Below, piece after piece: positions 21,193 through 32,936 of a stretch of DNA of 64,000 nt (within the stretch, counting starts at the first letter, position 1; each line of letters begins with the position of its first letter). This stretch comes from Parietaria judaica (lineage: Eukaryota > Streptophyta > Magnoliopsida > Rosales > Urticaceae): positions 11,392,842-11,456,841 of the forward strand of contig OX940861.1 in NCBI GenBank assembly GCA_954871525.1, written 5' to 3'. Under the pieces are notes generated by a model, which worked only from the letters and a program-made list of their open reading frames with translations, ran no database searches and was not told where the DNA came from. Both the position numbers and the translations under genes were made by a program.

Positions 21193-24100
21193 GAAATATT
21201 TTTGGGATTATTGCGGAACAAGTATCTAAACTTTGACCAACTGAGGCCAGGGATCCGAAGCGAGTCAAAATATTTTTTTGACGAAGTCAAATGAGAGAAC
21301 ATGATAGCTAGTTTGATGAGCACATAAACGTGGATATTAGGTATGATTTAATAAAACTATGCTAAAAAATTGATCATCGTCCATGAAAAAAAAATAGGTG
21401 GAAAAATGCATCCGTAGAAATCGTAATATTTTTTGTTACGTGAAATAATCACCCCATGGCAAGGATGGAGTGGGAACAAGCAAAAAGTATAGCGACGATA
21501 ATATTGTAGAAATCGTAATATTTTTGTAAATATATTACAAAAAAAAAAATTGAAAATCCGACGTGAATAATTAGCTACAGTGACGATAATCATGTCGCCT
21601 CAATTTCTTGTTGTGTGTCCCGTTCCAAGTACTTGTTATATTAATCATTTTGTGTTTTAAAAATTTTATAAACAAAATACACGCTAAATTTAGATTTGTG
21701 AATTTCTTAGCTTTTTTTTTTTTTTTTGTTAAAGTTTATATTAAAATAATGACTTTATTTAGTTATATTTATGAAGTAACGCGACCCAAGAATGGCTCGT
21801 TACATATGCAAACCCAAACTTTTTTGGTCCGTCTTTTGTCGAATCTGGACCAATCCAGATCCTTTTTATCGTCGGATAAAAGAATTAAGGCGTCGGAGAT
21901 TGACCTCCTACATTTCCAGGACTAACCGTTAGTCTTTTTCTCGGACAATTTGCTATCTTAATTTAATGCAAGCTAAAAAACACGTTAACGATTATTGGTC
22001 GGCAGATTCGCTATCTTACCTTATTGGTTGTGCAGTTATAGGCTTAATTTGTTATTAATTTGCTGTAGAAATATAAGTAAAAAGTAAATAATAATGACTC
22101 GAATCTTGTAAATATATGAAACAATATGTATAATAATTTGTTATTGATTTCTACTTCTCTTTATGATACCACTAGTGGATAGTACCACGCTCCGCGCGGT
22201 GGCGAGAAAATATTTTGTTAAAATTTAAATAAATTTTTTGATAAATTTAGTCTAACGAAGTATAAAGGGGCCCCACTTCGTTTAATGAAAGGTATGAATC
22301 AAACATGTGAACAGTACCGAGGGTACAAACAAATACCAGATCCTAAATAAGGCCATTCTTGCGATTAGCCCAATTTTTTTTATAAAAATAAATAGCAGCA
22401 TAAGTTCTCATATTTTAATAACTAGTACAAATAAATTTTAAGTTTTGTTTTTGACGGTATAAGTTCTCACGTTTTAGTAATTAATGTTGATAAGTCCTCA
22501 GATTTTGTTTTTGATGACTTAAGTCTTCTTGTTTTAGTAACTAATATAGATAAGCCCTCATGTAAGATTTCTCTTAGCACCTCAAGTACCTAGATATTAT
22601 ACATATCGGGATAAAAAAAAAAAACCAAGTGGTGGACGTCGCATAGCACCTCAAGTACCTAGATATTCCTTAATTGGTTCTTAGAAAAATAAAAACAACA
22701 ACATTGTATGCTATTTTTTTTTTTAGCTTCTTGACTAATCTCGGAGAAAATAAAAACTGAGAAATATTCATGGTTTCGGTTTCATGCTAATTAAATTGGA
22801 CACACAAACCAAACGAAGCCATGCTAGTTAAATTTTTCGATGGGGAAGGACCAAGAGGCACTTGCATTGAGTAATTGGCAGCAACACTCCTTCAACTTTA
22901 GGCGCCATGCCGCCTTAGCTTTATCTTGTAGCGTTTTCGGCTCTAATCTTTTATTTTTTTGCACAATGCCCCCTCTAACTTTTAGAAAGGAATGAAAATG
23001 TCTATTATTTTGGTAGGGAGAGCTACACTAGGACGCTCTTCTGAAGGCCAATTTCGATGAGTACACCAATAATAATAGTACTTTCATTTGTCTACCAGGT
23101 AAGTAACACCTAAATACTATTATTTTATGTGTTGGTTTTTGTTAGAAAATTGATAGACGGATTTTCTGCTATCTGTTGTTTTTAAATTGTTTATAATTTT
23201 CTTAGTTTTTCTGTTTTTATTTTTATTTTTCTAAACGGACAAACTCAAACTGCTAGATCTGTCTATACAGTTAATTTCGGTTTCTAAAAAAATCTCCACT
23301 GGAAAAAACCTTGCTTCTTTGTTGATGGTTTCAGTTCCGGTTTGTTTGGGATTCTTCCGGCAGCCATGAATTGGTCGGACAGATACTCGGCCTCATCTTC
23401 ATCAGCATTGTCGATACAGGGAGGCAAAGCGACGCTCACGCTCTTGATCGGAATCGCTAGATCTCTAATCATTTCCGAGCTCGTTGAGAAGCTTGGACAC
23501 GCCTAATTTGAAACAAAAAAATTTATTTTTTAATTAATTTATTTAGCTATTTAAAATTTTGTGAATGGTAGGCTATTTGAATCGAAATCCATTGCCTGAG
23601 AATTAGAATGAAAGTTCATTTGACCTTTGCTCTCAAATGCTTTGTAACTTTTCGCAATTACAAACATGAGTTTACACGACAGACTTTTCACGAAGATAGG
23701 TTGTAAAGCCCGTTAAAGAAACGACCTATAAATGCTTAAAATTAGAACTCGTTGATCGACCGATCTGAACCGCCGGATGATGAGTTGATTGTACGGTTGT
23801 GACTTGTGGTCTTAAAATCCTTTGTTATTTCTCTCTCTAAGGTTCTTTTACCTGTCTTGTCTAGTGAAACATATATGTATAGGAGAGGATTATGATGGTA
23901 CAATCGACGAACATCCGATATATTGTGCAATGCTTTCAGGGTTTTACATCGGAACAAGAGCAGACAACGTCGGAGATCAATCTTTGATCTCTGCTCGAAC
24001 CACTCTCTAAATACAGTTGCGTTTGATTTTACTTGTTTTATGCTTTCGCTTGATTCGCTCATAATCCCGTGTTCCATGCAAAAATCAATGGAAGAAATTC

Positions 24101-24593
24101 CTTTGAGAGAAGATAATAAGGAAATTGTTCAAATGAGGCTAACAACTGAAAAACATTCCATTATATACAGAAGAAAAAGATTGTGCTTGCTCAAAACAAT
24201 TAGACATCGAGTTATTTCCTTCGGAGTTTTCTTAACTTGAATGTGATTCCGGTGCTGAAGTTTAGGGCTGAACTTACTTGCAAAAAATTTCGGCGATCAT
24301 TCAAAATTTTCACGATAAAATAAAAATTTATTTACAAAATTCCAATAAAAGCAAAGCACCATATTATACGATGCTTAACTTAAATTTTGTTCACCCCAAG
24401 CATTAAAAATTATTGGGCCGAGCTAGATGTTATATACGATGCTACCGATCGGCGTCGCTATTTATGTTTATGCACTCGAGTTGTTACTTGCTTTTCTACT
24501 GAATTGAAAGCGATTGAAATTTCAGAAAACTAGAAACTACTTTTCTAAAATGGCAACTCCTTAAGCCAAAGATATATTATTTTATACAATCTT
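21193..24593. other. Intergenic DNA, no recognised gene
   Basis: Mostly AT-rich. A short direct repeat (TAGCACCTCAAGTACCTAGA) occurs at about 22575 and 22644. A GC-rich palindromic scrap ('ccgcgcggtggcg') lies near 22193. Minus-strand 23509-23284, after a possible acceptor TTAG, reads 74 codons to a stop (including PPCIDNADEDEAEYLSDQFM). It could be a last exon, but I do not recognise it. Confidence 0.35.
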
Positions 24594-24914
24594 GAACTGG
24601 CAATATACACTATAAAACGGGATAATTAGAATAATCACATTTGTAAACAATCGATGAGATAGAACATTACAAATAAAACTACACTTTACAATTTACTTGT
24701 AAAAAAAAAAAAAAAAAAAGCATAGCATAATTTTATATTCCAACAGTCTAAATTGAACTGGCATGGACATATACAGTATAAAAATGGATAATTACCATGA
24801 TCCCACTTGTAAACACATTTGTAAACTCTCAATGAGATAAAACATTACAAATAAAACTACACTTTACAATTTACTTGTAAAAAAAAAACATAACAAAATT
24901 TTATATTCTGACAA
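24594..24914. repeat. About 150-bp imperfect tandem duplication
   Basis: 24594-24743 and 24755-24914 share the same order of blocks: GAACTGGCA, ACATTACAAATAAAACTACA, CTTTACAATTTACTTGTA, a poly-A run, then ATTTTATATTC. The second copy carries a small insertion. Confidence 0.75.
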
Positions 24915-25072
24915 AATTTCTTATATGAGTTTATTTTGTCTTAAGCTACTAAATAAGCAAAAAACTCAAAGAATTGTCGGTTTTAATCTTCACTAGGCGA
25001 CCCAACGAGCTTTCACATAGACATAGACGACTCGAAGGCCATGTGGCTCATTGACATCATGATGATTATCTC

Positions 25073-25688
25073 TAGGGGTGAACAAGCGGGTATTCGGTGC
25101 GGTATTTGATAAATAATAGACCCAATACCGCATTTCGATATTTTTATAATGAAAACCGAATGTCCTATTTTTTTAGAAGAAAACCGCATCTACCGTATAA
25201 TCGGTATTCGGTTTCGGTTTCGGTTGCGGTAATATCGGTATTTTATGCTGCATTTACCGCTTCTAAGATCCACTACACATAACTATATTATACAAAAAAT
25301 AATGAAGTCCCCTACAACATTAAAGCAAGAAGTGATAACCAAAAAATACTATTAAAAGTAAGTTTAAGCTCTTATCATCCACAACTACACAATAAATCAA
25401 GTATTGCTAGATTATAAACTTGGAGAAAGGAATGACATAAATATTATTTTTGACATTGTGATAAGCATGACTATTACAGGTAAAAACTAATATAAGATAT
25501 AGGGATAAAGCGGTATAAACGGGTATGCGGTTGCGGTTTTCATATAAAAAAACGAAAACCCTATTTTATTCTAATACGGGTATTCGATTTTCTTTCGGTA
25601 TATTCGGTTTTAACTGCTTTAATTCGGTTTGCGGTCTAATCGGTATACGGTAAAAAATTCGATTAACGGTTTCTTATGTTCACCTCTA
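25073..25688. repeat. MITE-like element, TIR TAGGGGTGAACA
   Basis: The left end TAGGGGTGAACA and the inverted right end TAGAGGTGAACA match 11 of 12. The interior is rich in 'cggtattcggtttcgg' words on both sides. The ends resemble hAT-type non-autonomous elements. The flanking 8-mers do not match, so the call is tentative. Confidence 0.45.
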
Positions 25689-27924
25689 GATGGTTGATAG
25701 GATTTAGCCGTTATTTTCCTTTCTTTTAGTTTTAACAACTTTATTATTAATTATAAGTGAAAATTTTTGTCTCGAAGCTCGAATCGGGACCAATAACAGT
25801 CCAAGTTCTAACTAAAAAAGGGTTTTATTGACTAAAATAATTTAAGTGCTACTGTCCGTCCGATTCTCGATTTCCAGTTTGATTCCGGCTCCCGATTCCA
25901 GTTTTGATTTTAATATTTTTTTTAATTATTATAGTATTAATTTTTACTGTTTGATTTTAAAAAAAATAGGCATTTTGAAAGGCCCAAAAAATAATAAAAT
26001 GGAATAATAATAAAAAAGACGATCAAAACCCGTATCCAGTTCCAGTTCAACCCGGTTAATATTTTATTTATAAGCATTTTTTTTTTTAATTTTTCCTATA
26101 AGTTATAAAAGGGAGTAGAGTTTGAAATAGTGAGAGAAGACCAATTATTTTTGTGGTGGAAGCTTTTTCCAAAATCGGTCTTGAAACGTGGCAAAAGATG
26201 TGCTCGCCTTTAAAACCAACACGTAGTATTTTATTTACTTTGATGTCTCCACGCCAGAATCTTAGAGAGCGATGTCTCTTTGAATCGAGATGGATTTCCA
26301 GTCCTATTCTAATGACCCAACAACTTTCTGACATTTGTTTCACAATGTGATGAACAAATGGCATCTCCATTGCACAAATGTTACGTCAAAAATGTTACTT
26401 ACTATGTGCTTGATTAGTGAAGTGAGTACACACTCGGGTAATTCTCTACGTATGTTGTCTCTGGTTTTTTATAAACCTTTATGTCTTCGATATATCCACG
26501 ACGTGCTAAAAAAATGAGAAGTGCGATACGATAATCGTAGAAAATCGATATATCCATTTATTCTAATGTATTCGTCGGCAAGCGTCGATATATCCGTAAA
26601 ATAGAAAGTGCGAAACGACATCGATATCGGCATTTAAAATCGTGCTTCATATTTATGTTTGTACTCTATGCCTTTATTATAATGCCTAGCTTATTTTATG
26701 TTATGTCGACATTATGTTACGATGTATGACTTTTATGATATATATTTGTGTTATATTATGATTTATGCGTGTTTTCCAGGCTATAACTATGTGTCATATT
26801 TATTAAATTGGTAATTTAGAAATTATATAAAAATATGATTGAACTACTAAAAATATTTTCGGAAATATCCGTCGATATTTTTATCGGCATGCGATATATC
26901 CGCGAAATTATGCGATATTCTCGGCAAGTGATATATCTTTTTCTTCGTATTTATCCATCGGCAAGCGATATATCCGTAAATTGAAGAGTGCGAAACGATA
27001 TCGATATTTAGAACCTTGTTCTATACAATCACAAGTGTGTATTTTTTTAAAGAAACAAAAAAAGTTTGTATTTATATCATTATATTTGAGGGGCTATAGA
27101 TCGATTTATTTAAAAGTAAGATGTCAACAATTAAAACTAATCAGAAGTTATGGTATCTTGGAGTCGGATTCCTTTTTCTTAAACTAAGAAACCAGAATTT
27201 CACTTATGAAAAGAAAACGAAAAAACCGATTTTCTGTTCCATCTTGAACCAGAACTTCAAATTAAAAAATATATAGATTTTACTTTTTTATTATTATTAT
27301 ATTAATTGCTTACTTGGACTTGTGGATCCGGCAGACTGAGATCTAGCAGCCGATCAATTAGTCAGTTACAAGAGGATTTATCGGTTTCGGATTTTGTTTA
27401 AAAAATATAAACAACAAGCTCCGCCAAGAGGCAGTTGTAAAACAACCAAAGAACAAAGTAGTCCTTGAGAGTTTTGTTTAGTCAGCTATGTCCGTGGTCC
27501 GCCCCCAGTTCTTCCTTTATTTATAGGAGTCGAGAGTCCGGTTCCGGTTTTTATTTTATTTTTAAAAGGACTAATAAATGATGGATTCCTCTTGTATCTA
27601 CAAGACTCGAGTCCGGTTACGTATTGAAAATGATTAATGTCGTTTTTCACAAATTTGACATGATTTGGACCCCATCTGTTAGAAGAATGATGAACAATCA
27701 CTGAAGATCATACTACAAATAGTATTTGGCAATGAAAGAGATTAAATGTGGACCCCAGATATACCAAATTATACTTTATAATGATTCTGGTGAAAAAGAT
27801 TTTAACTATCAACCTTCCCAGCAAACTACTTTGGCACTTTAAGACATGTTACAATAAGAAAATATGGATAATTCAACTCTGTTTGCGCAAGGCATGGTAT
27901 AGTTTGCGAAGAATGATTCTCACA
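25689..27924. other. Intergenic DNA with a hAT-family fragment at about 26515-27018
   Basis: No gene recognised. The 26515-27018 part is full of 'cgatatatccg' words. Its right end, reverse-complemented, reads CAAGGTTCTAAATATCG, close to the terminus of the hAT-type element at 56823-58354 (CAAGGTTCGACTTATCG). The left end is not recognisable, so this looks like a truncated relative. Confidence 0.4.
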
Positions 27925-29055
27925 TTATAAATTACGGTTACGCCGCTGCCGGAAATGTCTGAGGATGAAGGTATCGGCGTACAGAGGGTAGTTCCTCCTG
28001 ATCATGCCCTTGATGCATTTCCAATACGAAAAGTCAACCATATTCCCGTCCTTTTGAACTATGAACATACACCGCGATCTTTCGAAATCCGGGTGATACC
28101 CGACCTGCCAGTCCAAAGAAGAAAATCACGCTGTTGTTTAACATAATAATCATTCAGAACAAACTTGTTTACTTGTTTCATCGGTTAAGAAAAGTTTGCC
28201 AAAACGTAATAGAGAAGAGCGAGAATTACAGTGATGTGATCGATTCCATCTCCAATCTTCTTCTCAAACTCCGGATGAAAAGGCAGGAGCTTTTCGAGAA
28301 TGGTCTTCTCGTGCTCGGGGCTTAACCGTTCTCCACTTTCGTATCTGTAAACATCACAATTTCAAGTCACCGTCATTTGCTGCTTAGTATAACAAGCACC
28401 ATTGCAGTACACAGCAGTCATAGATTATTGACCTATTTGACTGTATCAAAGCAGCTTAAGCAAGCATTTCCATGGAAACCAACTCCAAAACATGAACAAA
28501 AACGGCACCAATACGAACTGATTATCGCCTATTATTAACAAGTTCTAGCAAAATTCACACGGTTGATACAAACTATTTCACAGACACCATTGATTCTAAG
28601 CCTATATGCAATACAAATTCGAACATATGGATAACGGAACAGGCAAAACATCAAAGGAAAGGAACGAAAAATTACGTGTCAGAGTGAAGAATCATCCGAA
28701 CGAAGCCGACGAGAGGCACAGTATCCTCCAAAATCTTGTCCTCCCAATCCACCCACTTCTCATCGTCATCCTCCTCTTCCTCTTCCTCTTCCTCCTCGTC
28801 GTCGTAATTTCTACTCCGGTCAGCTCCGTCCGAGTCCTTCCACGGCGAGACAATCGGCTTCCTCAGCAACTCCGGCCCGAGCACGTCGCGGCTTCCGACT
28901 CCGCTGCTCCCACTGTCGGCGCCGGTCTTCAGAGCTCTGAGCCGCGACGCCGCCGTACGGAGGGGCAAGGGGAGAGTGAAGGCGCAGTGGTTGGGAGCGA
29001 GCGCAGAGGATCTCCGAGGCGTGAGGATATTGGGCGGTTTGGATATGGCAGCCAT
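27925..29055 (-). CDS. DCL: DCL-family (DUF3223) protein, probably plastid-targeted
   Basis: Minus-strand gene with three exons: 29055-28676, 28344-28230 and 28104-27925. Donors and acceptors are GT/AG, phases agree, and the joined frame is 675 nt (224 aa plus stop). The N-terminus (MAAISKPPNILTPRRSSALA) is Ser/Arg/Ala-rich like a chloroplast transit peptide. A Glu/Asp run follows at about residues 85-97. Then comes the DCL domain: KWVDWEDKILED, MILHSDTYESGERLSPEHEK, KLLPFHPEFEKKIGDGIDHI, ERSRCMFIVQKDG and VDFSYWKCIK. Tomato DCL (defective chloroplasts and leaves) acts in plastid rRNA maturation and palisade development; applying that here is inference. No lesions. The closest neighbour is tRNA-Ser, about 300 bp from the start codon. 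Confidence 0.88.
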
Positions 29056-29351
29056 GGCAGGAGATTTGCCCTAGCTTGTGTTGTTGGTGTGGTTTGAATC
29101 TCAGGCTTGTGGCTTCATCGTCTTCGCGGAGAAGAAATCGTTTGGTTTAGGGGAGTGAGTAGTGACTCGTTCATGGTTGACTCAGTGAGTCGTGTGTCTG
29201 GTGCGACTGTGTCCACCTCTGTACCTCTTTTCTGTGGTTGCCGCTTCTTATCGGGTCTTACGCTCCAAAATTATTGTCGTTTCTTGCAAAACGACAATAA
29301 GGTCCAATTAAGTCGTCAATAAATAATTTAAGATGGAATGATGTAGCATCC

Positions 29352-29433
29352 GTCGATATGTCCGAGTGGTTAAGGAGATAGACTCGAAATCTATTGGGCT
29401 TTGCCTGCGCAGGTTCGAATCCTGCTGTCGACG
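29352..29433 (+). tRNA. tRNA-Ser (anticodon CGA)
   Basis: 82-nt class-II tRNA. The acceptor stem GTCGATA pairs with TGTCGAC, discriminator G. The D-arm contains GAGTGGTTAAGG (A box), the anticodon loop is CTCGAAA, there is a long variable arm, and the T-arm GGTTCGAATCC serves as B box. A T-run (GCTTTTTG) right after it serves as the Pol III terminator. The gene-encoded sequence lacks CCA, as in eukaryotes. Confidence 0.95.
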
Positions 29434-29600
29434 CTTTTTGTGTTAATATTTGTTTCTCTGCAAAGAGAGCTCTTACTTTTATGGCTTATCTACTGCGCTT
29501 TTTTTTTTTAATTATAAAATCACAAAATTATAAAGTTCTTAGTTCTTACTTTTAATTATATAGTTTAATGATTATTTTTTTAACCGATAATTATCCTTAC

Positions 29601-30404
29601 TGTTAAGGTCGGATTTGGTCAAATCCATCATCAACACAACTCGTGTCGTTTTGTCCATAAACGACATGAGGGAGGCGAGGAAGTTCACCGGCGAAGAGGG
29701 AGTTATCCCCGAGGAAGGACATCCCCGAGGAGGAATACCCTGAGGAAGTTCATCAGCGAGGGGACGTAGCCACGCGAGCAAGCGGGTCGCGATGAAGCGT
29801 CCCATCACGACTCGACGAGGAACTTAGTCATGATGATTATGCAGAGCCCGATGACAGCCGAAGAGACGCGCATTTAATGAAGCCGACCTACTCACTCGAT
29901 GAGAGCGTCAGCGACGAAGGCCTGCAGGGCCGAATGACGGTTGACGAGATGGGCATTTAATGCGGCGCACCTACCCATGACGGCAGCGTGCTCGAAGGTG
30001 ACATAAAGTGAGGATAAACCTTGCTGCCCTCAAATCACGTCAGAGAATGATGATTAAATAAGGAAAAGGCGGGAAAAATAGAGGAGGAAGGCATTGTAAA
30101 CTCTATAAAAGGCAAGATAAGCATCATTTGTAGAGGTTGTTGGTTGGTTGGTTGTTCGAACAAAAGGGAGAGAAAAAAGACTCGAGAAAGGAAAGAAAAA
30201 GAGATCTGGCAATAGAAAAGGTCGAAGAAAAAGATATATCCGAGGTTCATGATCCTTCATCTGTCCAGCTATTTAACGGAAGAAAACCGAGCTCATTTCG
30301 GAAATTATAATAAAACAGAGATATTCATCATTTGTTGTCATTTTATTTATTATTTGATGATTGTCTTTGTGACTGGAAAAGGGTGGTGAAAAACCCCCTC
30401 TACA
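29601..30404 (+). repeat. 5' LTR of the F-box element
   Basis: TG...CA termini. A TATA box (TATAAAA) at 30104-30110 lies in a suitable position to start transcription of the element, and an AATAAA signal lies at about 30309. Long purine-rich 'gagaaaaaagactcgag' leader sequence follows the TATA box. Confidence 0.92.
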
Positions 30405-30405
30405 G

Positions 30406-30425
30406 TTTGGCGCCCACCGAGGGGC
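30406..30425 (+). other. Primer binding site
   Basis: TTTGGCGCCCACCGAGGGGC begins one base after the LTR end. The TGGCGCC start complements a tRNA ending GGCGCCA, the same class of primer as the Tat element at 18350. Confidence 0.8.
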
Positions 30426-30922
30426 TTTGTTTTCTTTCTAACTCACAGCCAGGAATTTGGAGGGACATGACGTTATCAAACGACGCCATCGTCAGCGACG
30501 CGCTCGACGGTTGAGTGCGCGAAAATCGCAAGCAGAGTATAAAGAGGCAACTCAAGGGACATCAGTGACGTAAGAAGGGGAGACGTACGGACTCCTTGCA
30601 TTTAAGAGAAGCCGATTGATAGACGGTTGGTCAGAAAAAGGAGTGCACGCGTATCAACAAATGGGAGCAACTTCCGAAGCGTTGTGAAGCGACAGCGAAA
30701 GAGAGGATGCGAAGAGTCGCTTGCGAAACAATCAATGTTTATAAAATGGGAAGTTTGGAGAAGATAAAAAACAACGAGTCTGCGGAAATAGAAACCAACT
30801 CGGTTAACTCCCAGATAAGTATCGTTCTCTCAACCCAGAAAACAAAAGATCCTTTCTCACTCCGAAACCAGTGCTTGCTAGTGTTTTTTGAAATACAGGC
30901 CGGGAAAGCACACGAGGAGAAG

Positions 30923-31924
30923 ATGGCGCCCAGAGAAGGAGATGCTGGCCAGAGTCACACAGACGAGTCAGAGATGATCGTGGATGAAGACTGGGGATGG
31001 ACCAAGGAGGGCGCAACCGAGGCACGAGGAGGAGATGATTACGAGATGACGGACTTCTGGAAGCACGAGGAATGGCCGGAAAGCAGCAAGCCATGTCCAA
31101 TGGATGAGGACATCGCGGAGGGCCAGCGGGATCAAGAGCAGTCAAGGATCCCGGGTGAACCACACCCCGCGTTGGAACTGGTTCTGCCATATCTTATACC
31201 CGAGGAGCTCCTCGCGGTGAAGATGGTATGCACGTCGTTGCGCGACGAGGTTCGGGGAAACAGCCTTCTGTGGCGCAACATCAGCATCTACAACCCGTTG
31301 AGCGAGCGGATGGAAGACGACAATCTCCTGAGGCTGGCAAGGAGATCTCAAGGGAAGATGGAGACTTTGACGTTGGATGGGTGCTTCGAGATCACCAACA
31401 CCGCGGTGGAGACAATCATGCGGGGCAACCCGACGCTCGTAAAGCTATGCCTGCCACGCTGCCACCAAATTACCTTGGATGACGTGGTCAGCAACTTGTC
31501 CACCATCGAGCACAGGATAAAATTCCTGAGGGTCAACGGTTTATTTCCCAGGTTCGTGGAGGGAACCAAGGTCAAACTTGAGGACCTTCCCCCTCTGCTC
31601 GCGGCATGGAATCCAGCCGACCATTCCGAGGAGCAGGCGCATGCCTCACGCGGTCGTCTGCTCGACATGGAATTCTGCAGACGGTGCGACAGAAATGTCC
31701 TGGTCTACGAGAAGCCAACGAGGATTCAAGCAGGAGACTCCGTCCGCCCGCCGTGTTTTGGGCAATGGCGGGATGGGCGTGTTTGCGGTTTTTGCAGGTC
31801 GTGCTACATCCTCGGTACCACGTGGTACACTGACCTCTGCCCGGAATGTAACTTCGGTCGCCCCAGCAGGAGCTCTGTGGAGAAAATCGCGTCGTCAGCC
31901 TGCTCGATCGTCGAAGAGGAGTGA
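30923..31924 (+). CDS. F-box/LRR/Cys-rich protein (SKIP14-like) captured in LTR element
   Basis: Single uninterrupted ORF. The likely start is 30923 (333 aa); an in-frame upstream ATG at 30707 would give 405 aa. An acidic N-terminus (1-78) is followed by an F-box at about 82-122 (PALELVLPYLIPEELLAVK, MVCTSLRDEV, SLLWRNISI) and LRR-like segments at 130-215 (LTLDGCFEITNTAVETIM, LVKLCLPRCHQITLDDVVSN). A Cys-rich C-terminal module has pairs at 252/255, 288/291/294 and 306/309 (CRRC, CGFCRSC, CPEC). The order matches plant SKIP14-type F-box proteins, which bind SKP1 in SCF ubiquitin ligases. The host family has this module order with LVYDCP where this ORF has VLVYEKP. Lack of introns and position just after the retroelement leader suggest capture of a spliced transcript. 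The open frame fits recent capture or retained selection; its function is unknown. Confidence 0.75.
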   Translation: MAPREGDAGQSHTDESEMIVDEDWGWTKEGATEARGGDDYEMTDFWKHEEWPESSKPCPMDEDIAEGQRDQEQSRIPGEPHPALELVLPYLIPEELLAVKMVCTSLRDEVRGNSLLWRNISIYNPLSERMEDDNLLRLARRSQGKMETLTLDGCFEITNTAVETIMRGNPTLVKLCLPRCHQITLDDVVSNLSTIEHRIKFLRVNGLFPRFVEGTKVKLEDLPPLLAAWNPADHSEEQAHASRGRLLDMEFCRRCDRNVLVYEKPTRIQAGDSVRPPCFGQWRDGRVCGFCRSCYILGTTWYTDLCPECNFGRPSRSSVEKIASSACSIVEEE

Positions 31925-32187
31925 GCCCGGAGTAAGGCTCATAAGCTGCTCGGAGCGAGGAGAGGATTGGGGCGGCTACCCCTTTTAACCATTAGTAGAT
32001 TATCATAGGTGATAGAAGTTTGTTTGGGTTCGTTGTGTCGGATTTCTAATGTCTACGTATGTGTGTTTTTTTTTTTTTTTTTTTTTTTATTAAGGAGCGA
32101 GCAAATTATAAAGTTGGCAAAGTGTGTATGCAACTCTGCTCGGTGGTAACACCAATTAGGAGGGAAAGTGTATTGAAAAAAAAAAAC

Positions 32188-32935
32188 CGGCTAAGGGTGC
32201 CGAGCAAGCCCGATCCGGCGAGAGCGCCGAGAAAATTTCAAAATATATATACATATATATACGGCTAAGGGTGCCGAGCAAGCCCGATCCGGCGAGAGCG
32301 CCGAGAAAATTTCAAAATATATATACATATATATACGGCTAAGGGTGCCGAGCAAACCCGGTCCGGCAAAACATGTCGAGATCATATTTACGGCTAAGGG
32401 TGCCGAGCAAGCCCGGTCCGGCAAAACATGTCGAGATCCTATTTACGGCTAAGGGTGCCGAGCAAGCCCGGTCCGGCAAAACATGTCGAGATCATATATA
32501 CGGCTAAGGGTGCCGAGCAAACCCGGTCCGGCAATACAGGCCGAGATCCTATTTACGGCTAAGGGTGCCGAGCATACCCGGTCCGGCAATACAGGCCGAG
32601 ATCCTATTTACGGCTAAGGGCGCCGAGCAAGCCCGGGCTACCGAGAACGCCGAAGAAATATACAAGGCGAGAGTGCCTATGGGATCATGGGAACTAGTCG
32701 GCTCGTACCCGACGAAACCTAGCGATACCCGCAGAAGACAACTACGGCGAGAGTACCAAGAAAATATATACGGCTAAGGGTGCCGAGCAAACCCGGTCCG
32801 GCAATACAGGCCGAGATCCTATTTACGGCTAAGGGTGCCGAGCAAACCCGGTCCGGCAAAACATGTCGAGATCCTATATACGGCTAAGGGTGCCGAGCAA
32901 GCCCGGTCCGGCAAAACAGACCGAGATCCTATATA
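32188..32935 (+). repeat. 55-bp tandem array
   Basis: Units begin CGGCTAAGGGTGCCGAGCAA. The first two are 74 bp (starts 32188, 32262, to 32336); the rest are 55 bp (starts 32336, 32391, 32446, 32501, 32556, 32611, 32771, 32826, 32881). A diverged gap lies at 32640-32770. It follows a 24-base T-run at about 32073-32098. Confidence 0.9.
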
Positions 32936-32936
32936 C

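Noticed and set aside
22180..22210. Possible Helitron 3' hairpin (GC-rich palindrome)
   Set aside because: No CTRR end, no matching TC 5' end and no Rep/Hel coding sequence. Too weak.
31228..31988. Alternative-frame ORFs across the F-box gene
   Set aside because: Shadows in other frames of the F-box ORF with no domain signal.
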